Origin: Chrysaora quinquecirrha
Taxonomy: Eukaryota > Cnidaria > Scyphozoa > Semaeostomeae > Pelagiidae
Assembly (NCBI GenBank): GCA_014526335.1
Contig: JACTAT010000002.1
Span: 1,066,876 to 1,130,875 of the forward strand
Direction: 5' to 3'
Length of the DNA: 64,000 nucleotides
Part shown: positions 44,120 to 55,524 of the stretch, piece by piece
Numbering within the stretch: the first letter of the stretch is position 1
Layout: each line of letters begins with the position of its first letter
Notes under the pieces: model-generated
The model's database searches: none
Seen by the model: only the letters and a program-made list of their open reading frames with translations
What the model was told of the DNA's origin: nothing
Program-made: the position numbers and the translations under genes

Positions 44120-46080
44120 CTTTCTTCTTTGAGCGTGAGCAAAATTAATATTTTTCGAGAGAGCACAGGGAAACTAGGGAGAGAAAAGTGCTAACAGACC
44201 ATATCAATATATAAGAAAAGTGCTGTAAAGCGTAGAGCAGTTTTACAATGAGTTTTACCAAGTTACTGCAAGAGGTTTGAATTCCAGAAAAGTTTACACG
44301 CATTCCTTAAATTCGAGGACGCCCATACACGCCAAACCAGGAAGGTGGAAGACACAAAAATTTCCAGTTCATCAGTGTGTGGGAAAATGCAGGAACAGAC
44401 CATCTCCATTTTTTAAGGTTTTAAATCGCCTTTAGGCTAATGCAACTATCATTTTGTGCGAGTGTCAAAAGAATGCGATATAAATTTGACCTAGATTCAT
44501 AAGTACTCAATGACGGCTACATAGTCTATATATTTCTCTCCAAATATAAACAAGCCTTATGGTACCGTATTAGACATGATAGCCACCACTTATCATCGCG
44601 AGCCTTTGAGATCTATCCAGTAATTTTATGGTTTTATGGCCTAGGTACGGGGTTTTATGGCCTAGGCCAAATAGGCCAAACATGTATACTGTTATAGAAA
44701 ACAAATCTAAGTAAAAGTTTTCTAAAATCTCAAGAACAGCTCAGAAATTTACCAGAGTTAATAAAGACACATTTTGTGGTACAAATATTTGAAATTACAG
44801 TTCACATTTTTGTAGAATCACTCCTCCACACCTTTTTGTTCACAACGCCAAGCGAACTGAACCGACGAGTTTAATTTTCAGCACCTTCTGAAATTTCTGT
44901 CTCCGTGTTGCAGGTTAACCGAAACGGATTCGATATCAACGGGAATCAATTTGTGATATCTATAAAAATTCATTCTATTTAAATTAAAATCTGGTAGAAA
45001 TACACTAATTTGTTCATATAAAAGAAACGGTCTCCTTGGTTAGTTTCGGGAAAGCTTTGCAGTATTCTTCGCATGAGATACTCTTAAACTTTTACTTAGA
45101 AACGCTACTGCAAGTTATTGAGGAGTTTCTAATAAAAAGTGATTGTAGTGGGGCTCTTTTGAACGGACATCTGTGGACGATCATATAGACTGTGATATAG
45201 ATTTTCTAATTGTCGAGGTGTCCGAAAAGAAGTTTTACTCCGCAGTGGAGGTGTCCGATGTCGTTACATAGTTCAACAATAACCTCGAAACGTTATCTAT
45301 CACTCATACAAGAATTGCGACGAAACCTAACATATTGCTATATACGTAGTTCACACCTCCATTGTGCCAATTGCAAGGGAAATCCGAGGGAAATGCAAGG
45401 ATCCTGCGATCCCACAACCATCCTGTGTCTCTACATACAGTTCAAGCTTGACCGCCACGTCAAAGCCATTGACAAGTACAAAAATAAAAAGCTGAGTAAA
45501 ATTACATAATAAAGTCTCATTTTAGTAAAAAAATTGAATAATCAGTAAAAGAAATTCCAGAAAGAAGATTATGTACGCTAAAACTAAAATAAAATACCTT
45601 AAACTTATACTGTACAGTAACTCATAAAGTACTACAATAACCTTGACAGGTAATTATTATTTGTGTTTACTTTAGAGAACAGTACTTCTGCAAAAGTAAA
45701 CCTTTGTTTAAGATCCCAAAATACAATGAATTTTGTATTTTGAGTTAAGAATACGTACTATCAAATCAAACGCGCACTGAAAGGCCATTCCAGTGCTTAG
45801 CCTTTTACAAGGTATTAAAATACTACTGTAATGCACGTACTGTACTATCCATGCTAATCCGCTGTTCATTACTGTAGGCCCAGAGACCAAAATTTAAAAC
45901 TATAAATAATAATTTCTAGATATAAATCGACTCCAAATTTCACAACACGGTGGATTCCCAAAAAATGTACTTTGAAACTGTCTCATCACTGAATCTAAAC
46001 AACAGGGTCTGACATGGTTCAAATTTCGAAATACCAAGCTCCGTTGGAATCGAGGCAGTGCGAGTGCAGGCAATTCGTGA
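44120..46080. other. Intergenic, nothing assigned
   Basis: No exon recognised. A plus-strand frame at 45210-45509 has a cysteine-containing part (HCANCKGNPREMQGSC) but no ATG, splice site or family match, so it is not called. Confidence 0.35.
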
Positions 46081-46084
46081 GCTA

Positions 46085-46478
46085 CACACTTTTTTTATAA
46101 GAATACCTTATTTTTTGCCGAGCCTCGATTATTCTTAAGCTTATTCGATTTTGAGCCTGAATATATTCTTAAATTATTCTTAATCATCAATGTTGTAAAT
46201 TGGCCTGAAGATCAAGAGAAATAAGTCAAATCTTTGTCATTTGTTATTTTATTTAAAAAAAGAGCTACTATATCAAAGAGTCAGACAGGATGTATGCATT
46301 TCAAAACAAATACAGTTGCCTGACAATCACACTTATTGTGCAGTGTAAAAAACGCAGAGAAATAAAAATGATCCTCGTCAAGCTTGAGCCTCAGATTATT
46401 CTTAAATAATTCTTAAATTTCAGCAATTTTGAGCCTGAATATTCTTATAGACTGTATTCTTATAAAAAAAAAAGTGTG
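46085..46478. mobile_element. TA-flanked MITE, 'CACACTTTTTTTATAAGAATA' ends
   Basis: It begins CACACTTTTTTTATAAGAAT and ends ATTCTTATAAAAAAAAAAGTGTG-type sequence, with TA on both sides (394 bp). Internal GAGCCTGAATAT and ATTCTTAA words occur at both ends in inverted order. Confidence 0.82.
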
Positions 46479-46839
46479 TAGGGCTAAAATGCCTTCACGA
46501 GTTACGACTGGGCATTGCTTCATTTGTACCCATTGTTACTACCTTAATACCATACCCTATGAGATGCTGCCATGACCAGGGCTGGCACCACCCAATAGAC
46601 ATGGGGGACATGTCCACCCCACTTTTCTAATATGACTACAGTAACATTAGCAACCATGACGCAAGAAAAGACAAATTGTAATTCTCGCAATAAAAAGGGC
46701 GCTTTTTGACACTTTGGAGGGCGTGGTCCTAAAATTTTTCTTGGGGCAAGCCGACAAACTATCTGTGGACATGACAACTCTAGTCTAGAAAGGGTACAGT
46801 AGAAGAAAACTGCCACCAGTTCTAGGTAACTGTGTCTAC

Positions 46840-46845
46840 TTTATT
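46840..46845 (-). promoter_or_regulatory. Candidate poly(A) signal for the serine protease gene
   Basis: AATAAA on the minus strand, about 410 nt after the stop codon of the PRSS23-like gene. Only position and motif support it. Confidence 0.3.
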
Positions 46846-47256
46846 TCTACAATTAATCTTCTACTTATACAAAGACTTCCCTTCTCGGTTCTGAACTGAA
46901 AAATCACTGTTGTTTCAGGAGAAAATCATAAGATCAAATTTCGTTGAAAGCCGTTTTGCGTCACTGTCATTCCATTACAAATGATATTTTAACTAGAAAC
47001 TATTCGCAACATTTCAGGCATATTTCATATGGTATTGCGAGTAGGGAGTTCAGCGTACTGTCTTAAGTTATGTTACGGGGATGTTGAGAAACACCTCTTT
47101 CCCCACTTATTGAAGACGCAACCTTGGCTACATACAAGATGGGGCTAACTTGGGGACACGAATAACCTGACAAAGAGAAAAGGGGGTTAGAAATGTCACC
47201 CCTCGCTACCCCCAACTGTCTCACTTGTGACGCTAGCTCACAAATTGTTTTTTTCT

Positions 47257-48525
47257 TCATCGTGGTCCAAGAAGTTTACAGCCTTTTCCCGCCCTTATCC
47301 AATGACAAATTCTCTCAACTTTTTTCGGCGTTAATCTCGTCGCCGTATTTGAGGCTCGTCTTACTTTTCCGCCTTTGTACTTGAATTCGACAAACGACGA
47401 AAAAATCGCAACGACTTTCAGATATCGTTTTTTCTTTGATCCCGAGGAATACATATGCTTGTCGTAAACATAAACGCCTGATCCCGACATTCCAGGAGTC
47501 GCATCACAATAGTTGTAAAGGATTTTTTTCGTGTATTTCATCACAAAACAACGCGAAAACCATATTTGGTTGACGGGCTTGTCAGCAGGAAAACCCGAGA
47601 ATTGAATAATTCGCCCTCTTTTAGACGGCTGCCAACCAAATGTCATGTAAGGTCGTCCATGAGGTTTATCCAACTCTAGGACGGCATAATCATGTGAGAT
47701 TTTCCCAAGCTTTTCCTTTCTCAGCCAAGCATTTGCCACAAAAACACGCTTCACCCTAAGCCATTTGAAAGTCCCACCTCTTCTTAACAGGCCAACTTTC
47801 AATTTCCACAAAGGAGGACGGTATTTCTTACCATCATGTACGCAATGTGCAGCAGTTAAAACGTGTTTATACCAAATTAGGGTTCCGGTACAGCCACTGC
47901 CGAGTCGAACAACTGCAGTAAACGGAAAATGCTGCGAGAGTGCATTATTGATATGAATTCTATCATCTTTTCCAAATACATTTCTTCGCAGACGATCATT
48001 CATTTCTAATCCATACGTAAATTGCATAGGTGTTATTTCGACACGAGTTTGCTGCGTGCCTAATCTTGAGGTAGCATGCTGACTTGTGTTCAACTCAAAC
48101 TCTGCACCCTTGCTAATGCCAGATGACAGATTTGAGGCATTGGCAAAAACAAATTTCTTCCCTCGCTGTTGGGTATCTTGATAAACTTGAGCTTCTCTCG
48201 ATTTCAAACCATCATTTTCCAACTCAAAGTGATCATTTTCACGTTCAAATCCAGTGTGATTATCGACAAACGTCGGTCTGTCTTCAACGACAATGTCTGA
48301 CCTTTTCGGTGTTGTTTGCGTTGCACATATCTCTGTTTGTTCCGCAAAATTCTCGACGCCAGCATTTCCTGTATTCGAAAAAACATCGAGCGAATAATTT
48401 CGGCAAGGTATGTTCACGTTTGAGAAGGTTATCGGCCTTGTGTTGATGTCTGAGAGACATGTAGTTATACTGTAAATCAAAACCTTGATAAAAACACAAA
48501 ATAATCCTCTTCGGTCCATCCTCAT
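47257..48525 (-). CDS. PRSS23/PRSS35-like secreted trypsin-fold serine protease
   Basis: A 422-residue intronless gene. The ATG at 48525 (MRMDRRGLFCVF) is preferred because the in-frame codons upstream contain no ATG before a TGA. Residues about 7-25 form a signal peptide (FCVFIKVLIYSITTCLS). A long, poorly conserved, N-glycosylated pro-region follows (NYS, NHT, NAS, NLS, NTS). The protease domain runs from about residue 200. The catalytic His is in VLTAAHCVHDGKKY (about H227), Asp in SHDYAVLEL (about D279) and Ser in DATPGMSGSGVY (about S347). The GxSGSGVY form, the TAAHCVHDG context and the basic patch near the end are typical of the PRSS23/PRSS35 group rather than digestive trypsins. All three catalytic residues are present, so activity is plausible. 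The substrate is unknown. Confidence 0.88.
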   Translation of the reverse strand: MRMDRRGLFCVFIKVLIYSITTCLSDINTRPITFSNVNIPCRNYSLDVFSNTGNAGVENFAEQTEICATQTTPKRSDIVVEDRPTFVDNHTGFERENDHFELENDGLKSREAQVYQDTQQRGKKFVFANASNLSSGISKGAEFELNTSQHATSRLGTQQTRVEITPMQFTYGLEMNDRLRRNVFGKDDRIHINNALSQHFPFTAVVRLGSGCTGTLIWYKHVLTAAHCVHDGKKYRPPLWKLKVGLLRRGGTFKWLRVKRVFVANAWLRKEKLGKISHDYAVLELDKPHGRPYMTFGWQPSKRGRIIQFSGFPADKPVNQIWFSRCFVMKYTKKILYNYCDATPGMSGSGVYVYDKHMYSSGSKKKRYLKVVAIFSSFVEFKYKGGKVRRASNTATRLTPKKVERICHWIRAGKGCKLLGPR

Positions 48526-48529
48526 TCGC

Positions 48530-50275
48530 AAATGTCGACTTCAAGTACTTCTGACCACAGCTGTTGTCATGAATTAAGGTGACACTGCAACCACGACAAG
48601 CCAAATCGATTTTTGTTTTCAACTAAAGTCGATAAAACCAAGAGAAATTCTATTATCTCCTAGACGCCTTGATTCAATTTGAGTGACATGAGCAAAGTAA
48701 ATAATCCAGAATTCGGAAGCGATGAACTGTCCGCGTCTTCGCGTCTGCTCTTCCTGATGGGTGAATGCGAAAATGTCTGTCAAACTAGTCAACTAACACT
48801 GCTTTCATTGTTCTTGCGAAGAAGATCCTCAGTGGACAGATTAAACTCAAGTCTGCTAATCTAGTTTTGTGACATTTTAAAAAACCCCGTCGAATTCCAT
48901 AAATCTTTCAATTGCAGCGAAAAAATCCAGCAGCGGTACTCGAAAGGGCTCTTGCTCTGGCCCCTGGTCAATTTTAGGCAAAATGAGGATGAATCAACTC
49001 CCTGACAACATGTGATGTGGAGAGTGCACCCTATGACCCCAGCAAATCAACATGGTCAGAGTAGGTTTGGCAGCTTCTCTACAATCAACGAGTAAAGTTT
49101 TCAACCAAGTCAAATTTCATTGCAATGTTTAAATGATCTGTCAGCTCAATGACCACAAAGGTCATGGCAACAATCACTCATTTTCATGCTCATATAGAGG
49201 GACTGTTGGATGATTTCTTGAAAAGTTTTCCACACTCTGCAAGCTAGGAGCCCCAAGGCTTTTAAAGTTTGCACAAGAATTGGTACCATTCTCTGCTTTT
49301 GTAAAATTGAAAGTGACCGGCGTGACTAAGTTTTCAGCCCCTTTTCAGTTGTGTAAGATTTGTTCCAATTCTGTTTCTAAAGAATTTTGTATAACAGGAA
49401 GAAGTTATTAAAGATATACCTCTGCGGAGGAGAATCAGAAGCAATGACTGATTCTCCTGCGTGCTGCAGCGAGCCCGAAACAACCTCCACCGCAGTGCAG
49501 AGAATGCAGCAGAGAATGCAATTGCTGGGTGCAAAAACTAACTTTTCCCTCATTTTTGCTCGTCTTGTAATTCAACTCAATAGCCAATATGCAAATTACA
49601 AAGTAGCGAGTCTTCGAGCCTCGTTCAGATGCGCAAAACGAAAGTCTCATTTCTGGCAGAGGGTAAAGTTTAAATTCCCAAGCGCATTAGCGCACAACAA
49701 ATCTGCTGAGCTAGAAAACCTTGAGGCTCAGAAAGCTCTAAAAACAAGCAAGATAAGTCATCCGTTTATGATTGATTCAGACCCTTTTTTAATTCTTAAG
49801 TCAACTACTTACTTAAAAGCCAAACGTTTAGATGATCCAATTGCTAGCATAGTATGTCTAGTATTATAGATGTATTACCAAAAACAAGGGACAAAGTCAA
49901 TGTTTGTACATATCATCTATAAGATGTTGACAGAGGATACTTTGTTTTTAAGATAAAACTAATCATAATTTATCAGTAAAGCATTACTTTGCGTTGATTA
50001 CCAACCCAGTTAATACACTTGGATAGCTTTAGCTTTGTTATTTGAATTGTAAAGTTTGTTTATTTTGCTTATGCCTGTGTAAGGGTGGATCCAGTTTGGG
50101 GAAAATACCTACAGTACTGTACCAACCATCATCTCACACAAATTCGGAGACCGTTCCTCCTTTTCTTCAGGATACAATTTTTCATTGGTTCATATGCGTC
50201 AATACATGACGACAAAATCTTTCTCAATAGGGGAAGGGGAGGGGTAAAGACTCCTTTAGAGGATATTTAATAAAC
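48530..50275. other. Upstream of the protease gene and intergenic
   Basis: No promoter element stands out. A 160-codon plus-strand frame at 49387-49869 starts at TTG, includes the AATTCAACTCAAT repeat word and has no recognised domain. It is not called as a gene. Confidence 0.35.
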
Positions 50276-50278
50276 GTA

Positions 50279-50771
50279 CACGCCGTTTTTTTTATAAGCA
50301 ACCGCTTATAAGCAACTAAGACGTAGAAGGCCTAAAATTTTGAGCAACGTATAGTACCACAGGAAAAAAACCTGAGCAACTTTGTCATTTTTGATGATTT
50401 ATATCACTGCAAAAAATCAAAGATTCATCAACATAGAAGCTATTTCCATTCATTTGTCGTCAAAACTCGCATATCCACGGAGTGTTTCTCGTTAAGTGGG
50501 ACATTTCATTGAGGGTTTTCCGTTAAACTTTCAATGCAAAGTCTCTAATGGTAACAATATCAGCAGGGAGAAATGATTCCAGTTATTTTATGTGCAATGT
50601 TAGAATTTGCTGTTTTCCTAGCCTCTATACTATTCTTAGGGCAAAAGGTTACAGTTAACATTAAGCAACTACTAAGCAACTTTTGCTACTAAAAGGAGGC
50701 CATAAACGGTCCAAAAATAAGCAACTTTTTTAACTAGGGCCGAGCGAGGTTGCTTATAAAAAAGCAGCATG
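50279..50771. mobile_element. TA-flanked MITE, 'CACGCCGTTTTTTTTATAAGCAACC' ends
   Basis: The left end CACGCCGTTTTTTTTATAAG plus CAACC is inverted at the right end (GGTTGCTTATAAAAAAGCAGCATG), with TA flanks. It is 493 bp. AAGCAACT recurs inside both subterminal regions. Confidence 0.75.
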
Positions 50772-51429
50772 TACTTCAGAGAATTAACAAGGGAGAAGGT
50801 GATAAGGGCATCGTTAAAAATTATCAACCAATTTCCATAGTAAAATGCATAATGCCACCCTATTTCCAGAGCAATACATAAAAATGCGCCACAAAATTTT
50901 CTGCAAACATTAAAGAGTACATAGGCTTTCTTCTATAAAAGATTTCCACCCAGACCTGGAATTTACCACCGTTTACCCTAATCCCAGCAGGTTTTTTTTA
51001 TCTCAAAAGGCCCCCCCTCAGACAATCGCCTTCCTGTACAGCTAGAGCAATCAACATTGAAACTTAGTACAGGCATTGACCAGTTCATTACAAGTAATTT
51101 GGGTAAATTAGGCGTCTTCCAATTGTATTATGACGTCATAATGACAACATAATGAAAACATGCCAGCATAATAACGAGATGGGGAGAATAGTTAGTTGGA
51201 TTGTAGATGACAGTGCAGTAGAGCGTCAGTAGATGGTTTTTCCTTTCAACTTTAATAAGAAACTCAACTCAGACTCTCGCCTCAAGAAGTAACCCTGGTA
51301 CTGAAATCATATTAGTTTAACAAACCTACTGTGAGAAGTTTTTTAATTCAACTCAATCATCTCAAAAAGCAAAAAGTATGAAAAAGTATGAAAATTTGAT
51401 GTCTGCATTTTCTGAGCATAGGAATTCTG

Positions 51430-51860
51430 CTCATATACTACGCACAATAAGAAAATTATCGTTAGAATGTGATAACTGAACATTATGCATTTTATTGCAA
51501 AAGGTGGAAATTAAATGCAATAGAGGAGCCAGAACAGGTCCCTGTGAAGCCCCAAATGTCGGATTTGTCAGTCTATGTTCCATTAACAACAGAGTCCAGT
51601 GTTCCATTAAAACAGAGGACGAAATAATAGTTTCTGGATTGTTTTCCAATTTTCACATAACTCAGACCATCTCAAAGATGAATACACTGATCCTTTTAAC
51701 ATTATAGAGATTTTCGTACAATTTCAAAGCCATTTAAAGTTATTTGATCCTGTTTCCAATTCATCATTTACCATTTGGTCAATTAAAAATGTTATTACTC
51801 AAATTTTCTCTAAGATATGAATGGAAGGAATTTTTCCTTCTTATTTGGATCTTAAAACGA
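51430..51860 (-). mobile_element. LINE remnant, reverse-transcriptase domain fragment
   Basis: Minus-strand translation with frameshifts gives SVVNGT, GASQGPVLAPLLHLI and HSNDNFL. These correspond to the NGxxS, GxPQGSxLGPLLFxI and FADDT blocks of non-LTR reverse transcriptases. The catalytic DD is changed and frames are broken, so the copy is dead. Confidence 0.6.
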
Positions 51861-52019
51861 TGTGGTAATATAACGTAATAAGAGTAAGATTATCCATAGT
51901 TAATAAGAAATTCAGTTCAAGTTTCTTTACCCAATTATTATAATTTGATCCGGGTCGAATAAGATTTGCACTACGCTCAACCTCGCACATATGCTTTGAT
52001 CGGGAAGAGTTTTCCACGA

Positions 52020-52112
52020 GTGGCTTAGAGTACCAAAATAGATGGGATTCGAACCTGGACTGCATCGTGCATGACAGGAGAGCCAGCGAAGTTCCCACTG
52101 AGCTATAGAGCT
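52020..52112 (-). repeat. tRNA-like sequence, probably a SINE head
   Basis: On the minus strand GCTCTATAGCTCAGTGGGAA (A box TAGCTCAGTGG) is followed about 45 nt later by AGGTTCGAATCCC (B box). The T stem pairs poorly and the acceptor ends do not match, so a functional tRNA is unlikely. Confidence 0.5.
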
Positions 52113-52278
52113 TAATGAAATCGCCGAGTAACTCTCTTAGTCATACAGCCTTAGGCTCTCCTCCCGTTTGACTTTCGGTTATGCTGGGTCTTCTCAGCAC
52201 CATACATATTGGTATATATTTGTCACGAATGGCAAACACCAGCATGGCTTTGATCGGGCATATAGTGAAGGAGGCTAT

Positions 52279-52600
52279 ACTACATTCAACACATGGCCTG
52301 CCTTGAGAATCTCAAGGCTTGGCCCTCACTTGTTACTGTACACAAGAACACAAACGAAACCAAAAAGGACCCAACCATTATGCGCCCCCCTTATGCACCA
52401 TTGAGGACCAGCTGATCAAAACAAGCAGATAAACTACATACTACAGACATACTGCATTCACCATATGGCCTGCCTTGAGAATCTTAAGGCTTGGCCCTCA
52501 CTTGTTACTCAAGAACACAAACGAAACCAAAAGGACCCAACCATTATGCGCCTCCCTTATGCACCACTGAGGACCAGCTGATCAAAACAAGCAGAACAAC
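52279..52600 (+). repeat. ~172-bp tandem duplication
   Basis: ATGGCCTGCCTTGAGAATCT ... AAGGCTTGGCCCTCACTTGT ... GGACCAGCTGATCAAAACAA occurs at 52293 and again at 52465 with few differences (loss of a few bases at CTGTACACAAG). Confidence 0.88.
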
Positions 52601-52609
52601 CAGGCATTG

Positions 52610-53325
52610 TGCTGCACCCAGACACGCCAGATACATGGGTGAAAATGCTATCGAAGCGAGCAAAAAGGCATCACCCGAAGGGAAAATCTTGACCGCACAC
52701 TCCTAAAAGCCGAAGCCCGAAAACGCCTTTTCGATTGCTAGAGTTTGGAAAGAGCTCGCTCTTTTGCCTTTTTCGCATTTATTTTTGGTAGCTACTTTGG
52801 CAAAGTCCTGGTAATGAGTATTGATTTCAATTCAATTCATTTTATTCGCAGAAATACAATTTACAATGAATAGTCTTTGAGTTGTACAAAACTTCAAAAT
52901 TGCGATGAATAGCAGAATCAATTTACAATCTACAATAATAAAATGAATTCTACACGACCCAAGAAAAGCTGAGCTTATCTAGCTTGGGCTGCTACAAAAC
53001 TAACAAAATAACAATGACGTCAACGAATCGAGAAATGTCCAAAGGAGAAGACGCAGGTGAAAAATAACAAAGAGCCAAGTATTCATTTGGTTTACCAACC
53101 AATATTTTCAAGTCGGAAAGTTGTCATGTTGAATCGTCTGAACATTTCCCGCAACGCCTGTTGGTTTGGTGACTTTGGCGAAAATCCTTCTTTTGTAAAA
53201 TTCTTCTATTGCCTTTTTTCTCCTGCAGTCTAAGGGCGTGTTCTTCTAAACCTCCAGAACCTTCCGAATTTTAAAAACAGAATGCTTCCAAAAACAGAAT
53301 CCATGATTTTCAAGAAACACGAATT
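52610..53325. other. Intergenic, nothing assigned
   Basis: No exon recognised in this stretch. Confidence 0.35.
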
Positions 53326-53329
53326 TTGG

Positions 53330-53484
53330 AAAACAAGCAAACAAAATATCATGTATAATATATTTTTATATTTACGAAGCTTTTCGTTCACGTAGAACAT
53401 CCTCAGGTGTCGAACGTTCTACGTGACCGAAAAGCTTCGTAAATATAAAAATATATTATACATGATATTTTGTTTGCTTGTTTT
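53330..53484. repeat. 155-bp near-perfect hairpin with 69-bp arms
   Basis: The arms 53330-53398 and 53416-53484 differ at one paired position; the loop is 17 nt (53399-53415). On the minus strand the loop reads CTGAGGA, followed by a stem GTTC/GAAC and GAAA. It is the same length as the hairpin at 21037-21191 but unrelated in arm sequence. Confidence 0.9.
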
Positions 53485-54289
53485 TTAATATTAATGGTTG
53501 CAATTTTTTATAGCGAATTTTGGAAATCTGAATTTTTCGCGCCAAAAGTCTTGCTTGCTTCGTCCCCCAGGCCCATTCGTGGAACGTATCCTGGCAACTG
53601 GTAAGATGGAAGTCTCTTTCGAACTTTACACCGAGAATCTCTTGAAAGTCTCGGAAACCTTCTGCTTTTGATGACAGAAGGTTTTGGAGTGCTCCAAAAT
53701 CTGCCGTTTTCAGATAATAGGCTTCGAAGAACACATTCCGAAAAAAGGCTACCAAAAAAGAATTGGTTTAGAAGAACACGTTCTAATTTGTTTTCCTAAA
53801 ACAGATTCAGAGCAGGATCGCTATTAGCCACTCCATTACAAAGGAAAGGTTGCTGAAACCGCCGAAACAAAGCAGTGAACCGGCAAAAACGGACAAAACC
53901 AAAACGGCAGCGAGAAAAACGGAATCCGGTCTGTATGAAAGTTATTGTATAGAAAATCTTCACGTAAATATTGCGTACATGAGGGATTTTGGTAATTTCT
54001 AGACACGCCTAGGAATTTCAAAGGGGGAGCCAAAACATGATTAGGCCCTAGGACTAGAGCCCTAAGAAAACGTCTCTCACGTACCCTATAGTTGCGCTGA
54101 ACCTGCCTATTGACGGATTTTGAGCTGAAGTTCATAGTAAGTCAAACTTCTTAACATTTGAACTTTACTGAGAAGTTTTGGAAAGGTTTAATAGTACAAT
54201 AGTAAAAGCTGTTGTTCAAGATGATTTAGAAGACTTAGATGTTTCTGCTTAGATGTTCGTTAAAGGACATCACGATAGATTCATCTATC

Positions 54290-54704
54290 CAACCTCGTCA
54301 CCAGGCCCCAAGTCGAATTTCTCGAATCTCAACTGTCAAATCGATTTGGGCCCTGGTACCGGCTACAAAAATCTGCCAAAATACTGGCAAATTTGGCCTA
54401 GGCATCAAAACATGATGAAGTTTCTGAAAGCAGATGTTCTTAGAAAGGAAACGCAAAGAATTTCATTGATAACTATAACGCAAGATGCAATATCTCATGT
54501 AGCATCATTTTTTGGTTTTTATAGATGTTTTTCACATAGTTTTCGGCCTATTTGGTGCGAAATTTTGAAGAAACTGTGACGTCACTTAAAAATATCTTTT
54601 GTTTGAACAGCCAATCAAATTGCGAATAGACAAGGCCGATACCAGGGTCGAATATGGACAGCGGAGTTTCACGTATAGGCCTATTCACCCTGGGGACGAG
54701 GTTG
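54290..54704. mobile_element. 415-bp MULE/Mutator-type MITE with 9-bp target duplication
   Basis: It begins CAACCTCGTCACCAGG and ends CCTGGGGACGAGGTTG. The 9 bp TCATCTATC occur immediately before (54281-54289) and after (54705-54713). A 9-bp duplication suits Mutator-like elements. The 108-codon frame inside shows no transposase motif. Confidence 0.88.
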
Positions 54705-54937
54705 TCATCTATCTAGCTATGTACCAGGTTACGCAAACGTTGGCGGCAAAACGTGCAGTAGTTGAGGGCAAAACGTAAGATTGTCCCTCATCTCGTATAA
54801 ACGGACTTCAAACATCGGATGGCATTGTCGATGTAATTGCAGGTTAAGATCAAGCATGGCTTGCAGGTTAAGATCATTATATCAATAGGCAAACCAACTT
54901 AACTCAAAGGTTAAGCAGTTGTTTCCAGGTCAGGTCC

Positions 54938-55520
54938 TAACCTCGTTTCCTTGAGCATCAATCTTCCACAAACTTGGCCACTGATACCGGCAACGAAATT
55001 GGCCAAAAATTGGCAATCGTGGGATGAAAATAGGATATAGATTCCGTAAGTCGTGAAGTGTTTTAAGCAAGCAAAAGCAAAGAATTTCATCGACAATCAT
55101 CAGGAATGGTTCAGTGAAGTATGACAATCAAGAAAATCACCCTGATATATAGATTGCTGATAAGCAAGGCCTTCTCGAGTCGCGTTGAATACAATGCTTT
55201 TTAGCCTGCGTGCAGACTCAAACCTCTACACACCCTACTACCTCCTTCGTAGAGGTTTGAGTCTGCACGCAGGCTAAACGCTTCTTTTCTAAATGAGGTT
55301 TAGTTTTGAAAACTTAAGTTGTATTGTATTCTAAAAACAAAGTTGAATTGAATGAATTAAGTGATTTGGCAATTTGTTCTCCACCGATTTTTAGCCTGTT
55401 GTGGGATGATATTTGTTCCAACAACCAATCAAATTTCGAATTGGCAAAGTCGACCGATGCGAGTGTTCAACATTATCAGCAGGTTTTCACGTTGTCGCTT
55501 TTACCCTTCCGATGAGGTTG
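54938..55520. mobile_element. Diverged second copy of the MULE-type MITE
   Basis: Blocks in the same order as 54290-54704: AACCTCGTTTCC, ATACCGGCAACGAAATTGGC, AGCAAAGAATTTCATCGA, then CAACCAATCAAATTTCGAAT, TTCACGTTGTCG and GATGAGGTTG. A 77-bp hairpin (55201-55277) and flanking sequence are inserted in the middle. No target duplication remains. Confidence 0.65.
55201..55277. repeat. Perfect 27-bp inverted repeat hairpin
   Basis: 55201-55227 (TTAGCCTGCGTGCAGACTCA plus AACCTCT) is the exact reverse complement of 55251-55277; the loop is 23 nt. It lies inside the older MULE-type copy, so it is a later insertion or an internal derivative. Confidence 0.9.
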
Positions 55521-55524
55521 GTGG

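Noticed and set aside
45210..45509. Small cysteine-containing protein
   Set aside because: The frame opens at TTG, not ATG, and no acceptor site or family match was seen.
49387..49869. 160-codon plus-strand gene
   Set aside because: TTG start, no domain, and it contains a dispersed repeat word (AATTCAACTCAAT).
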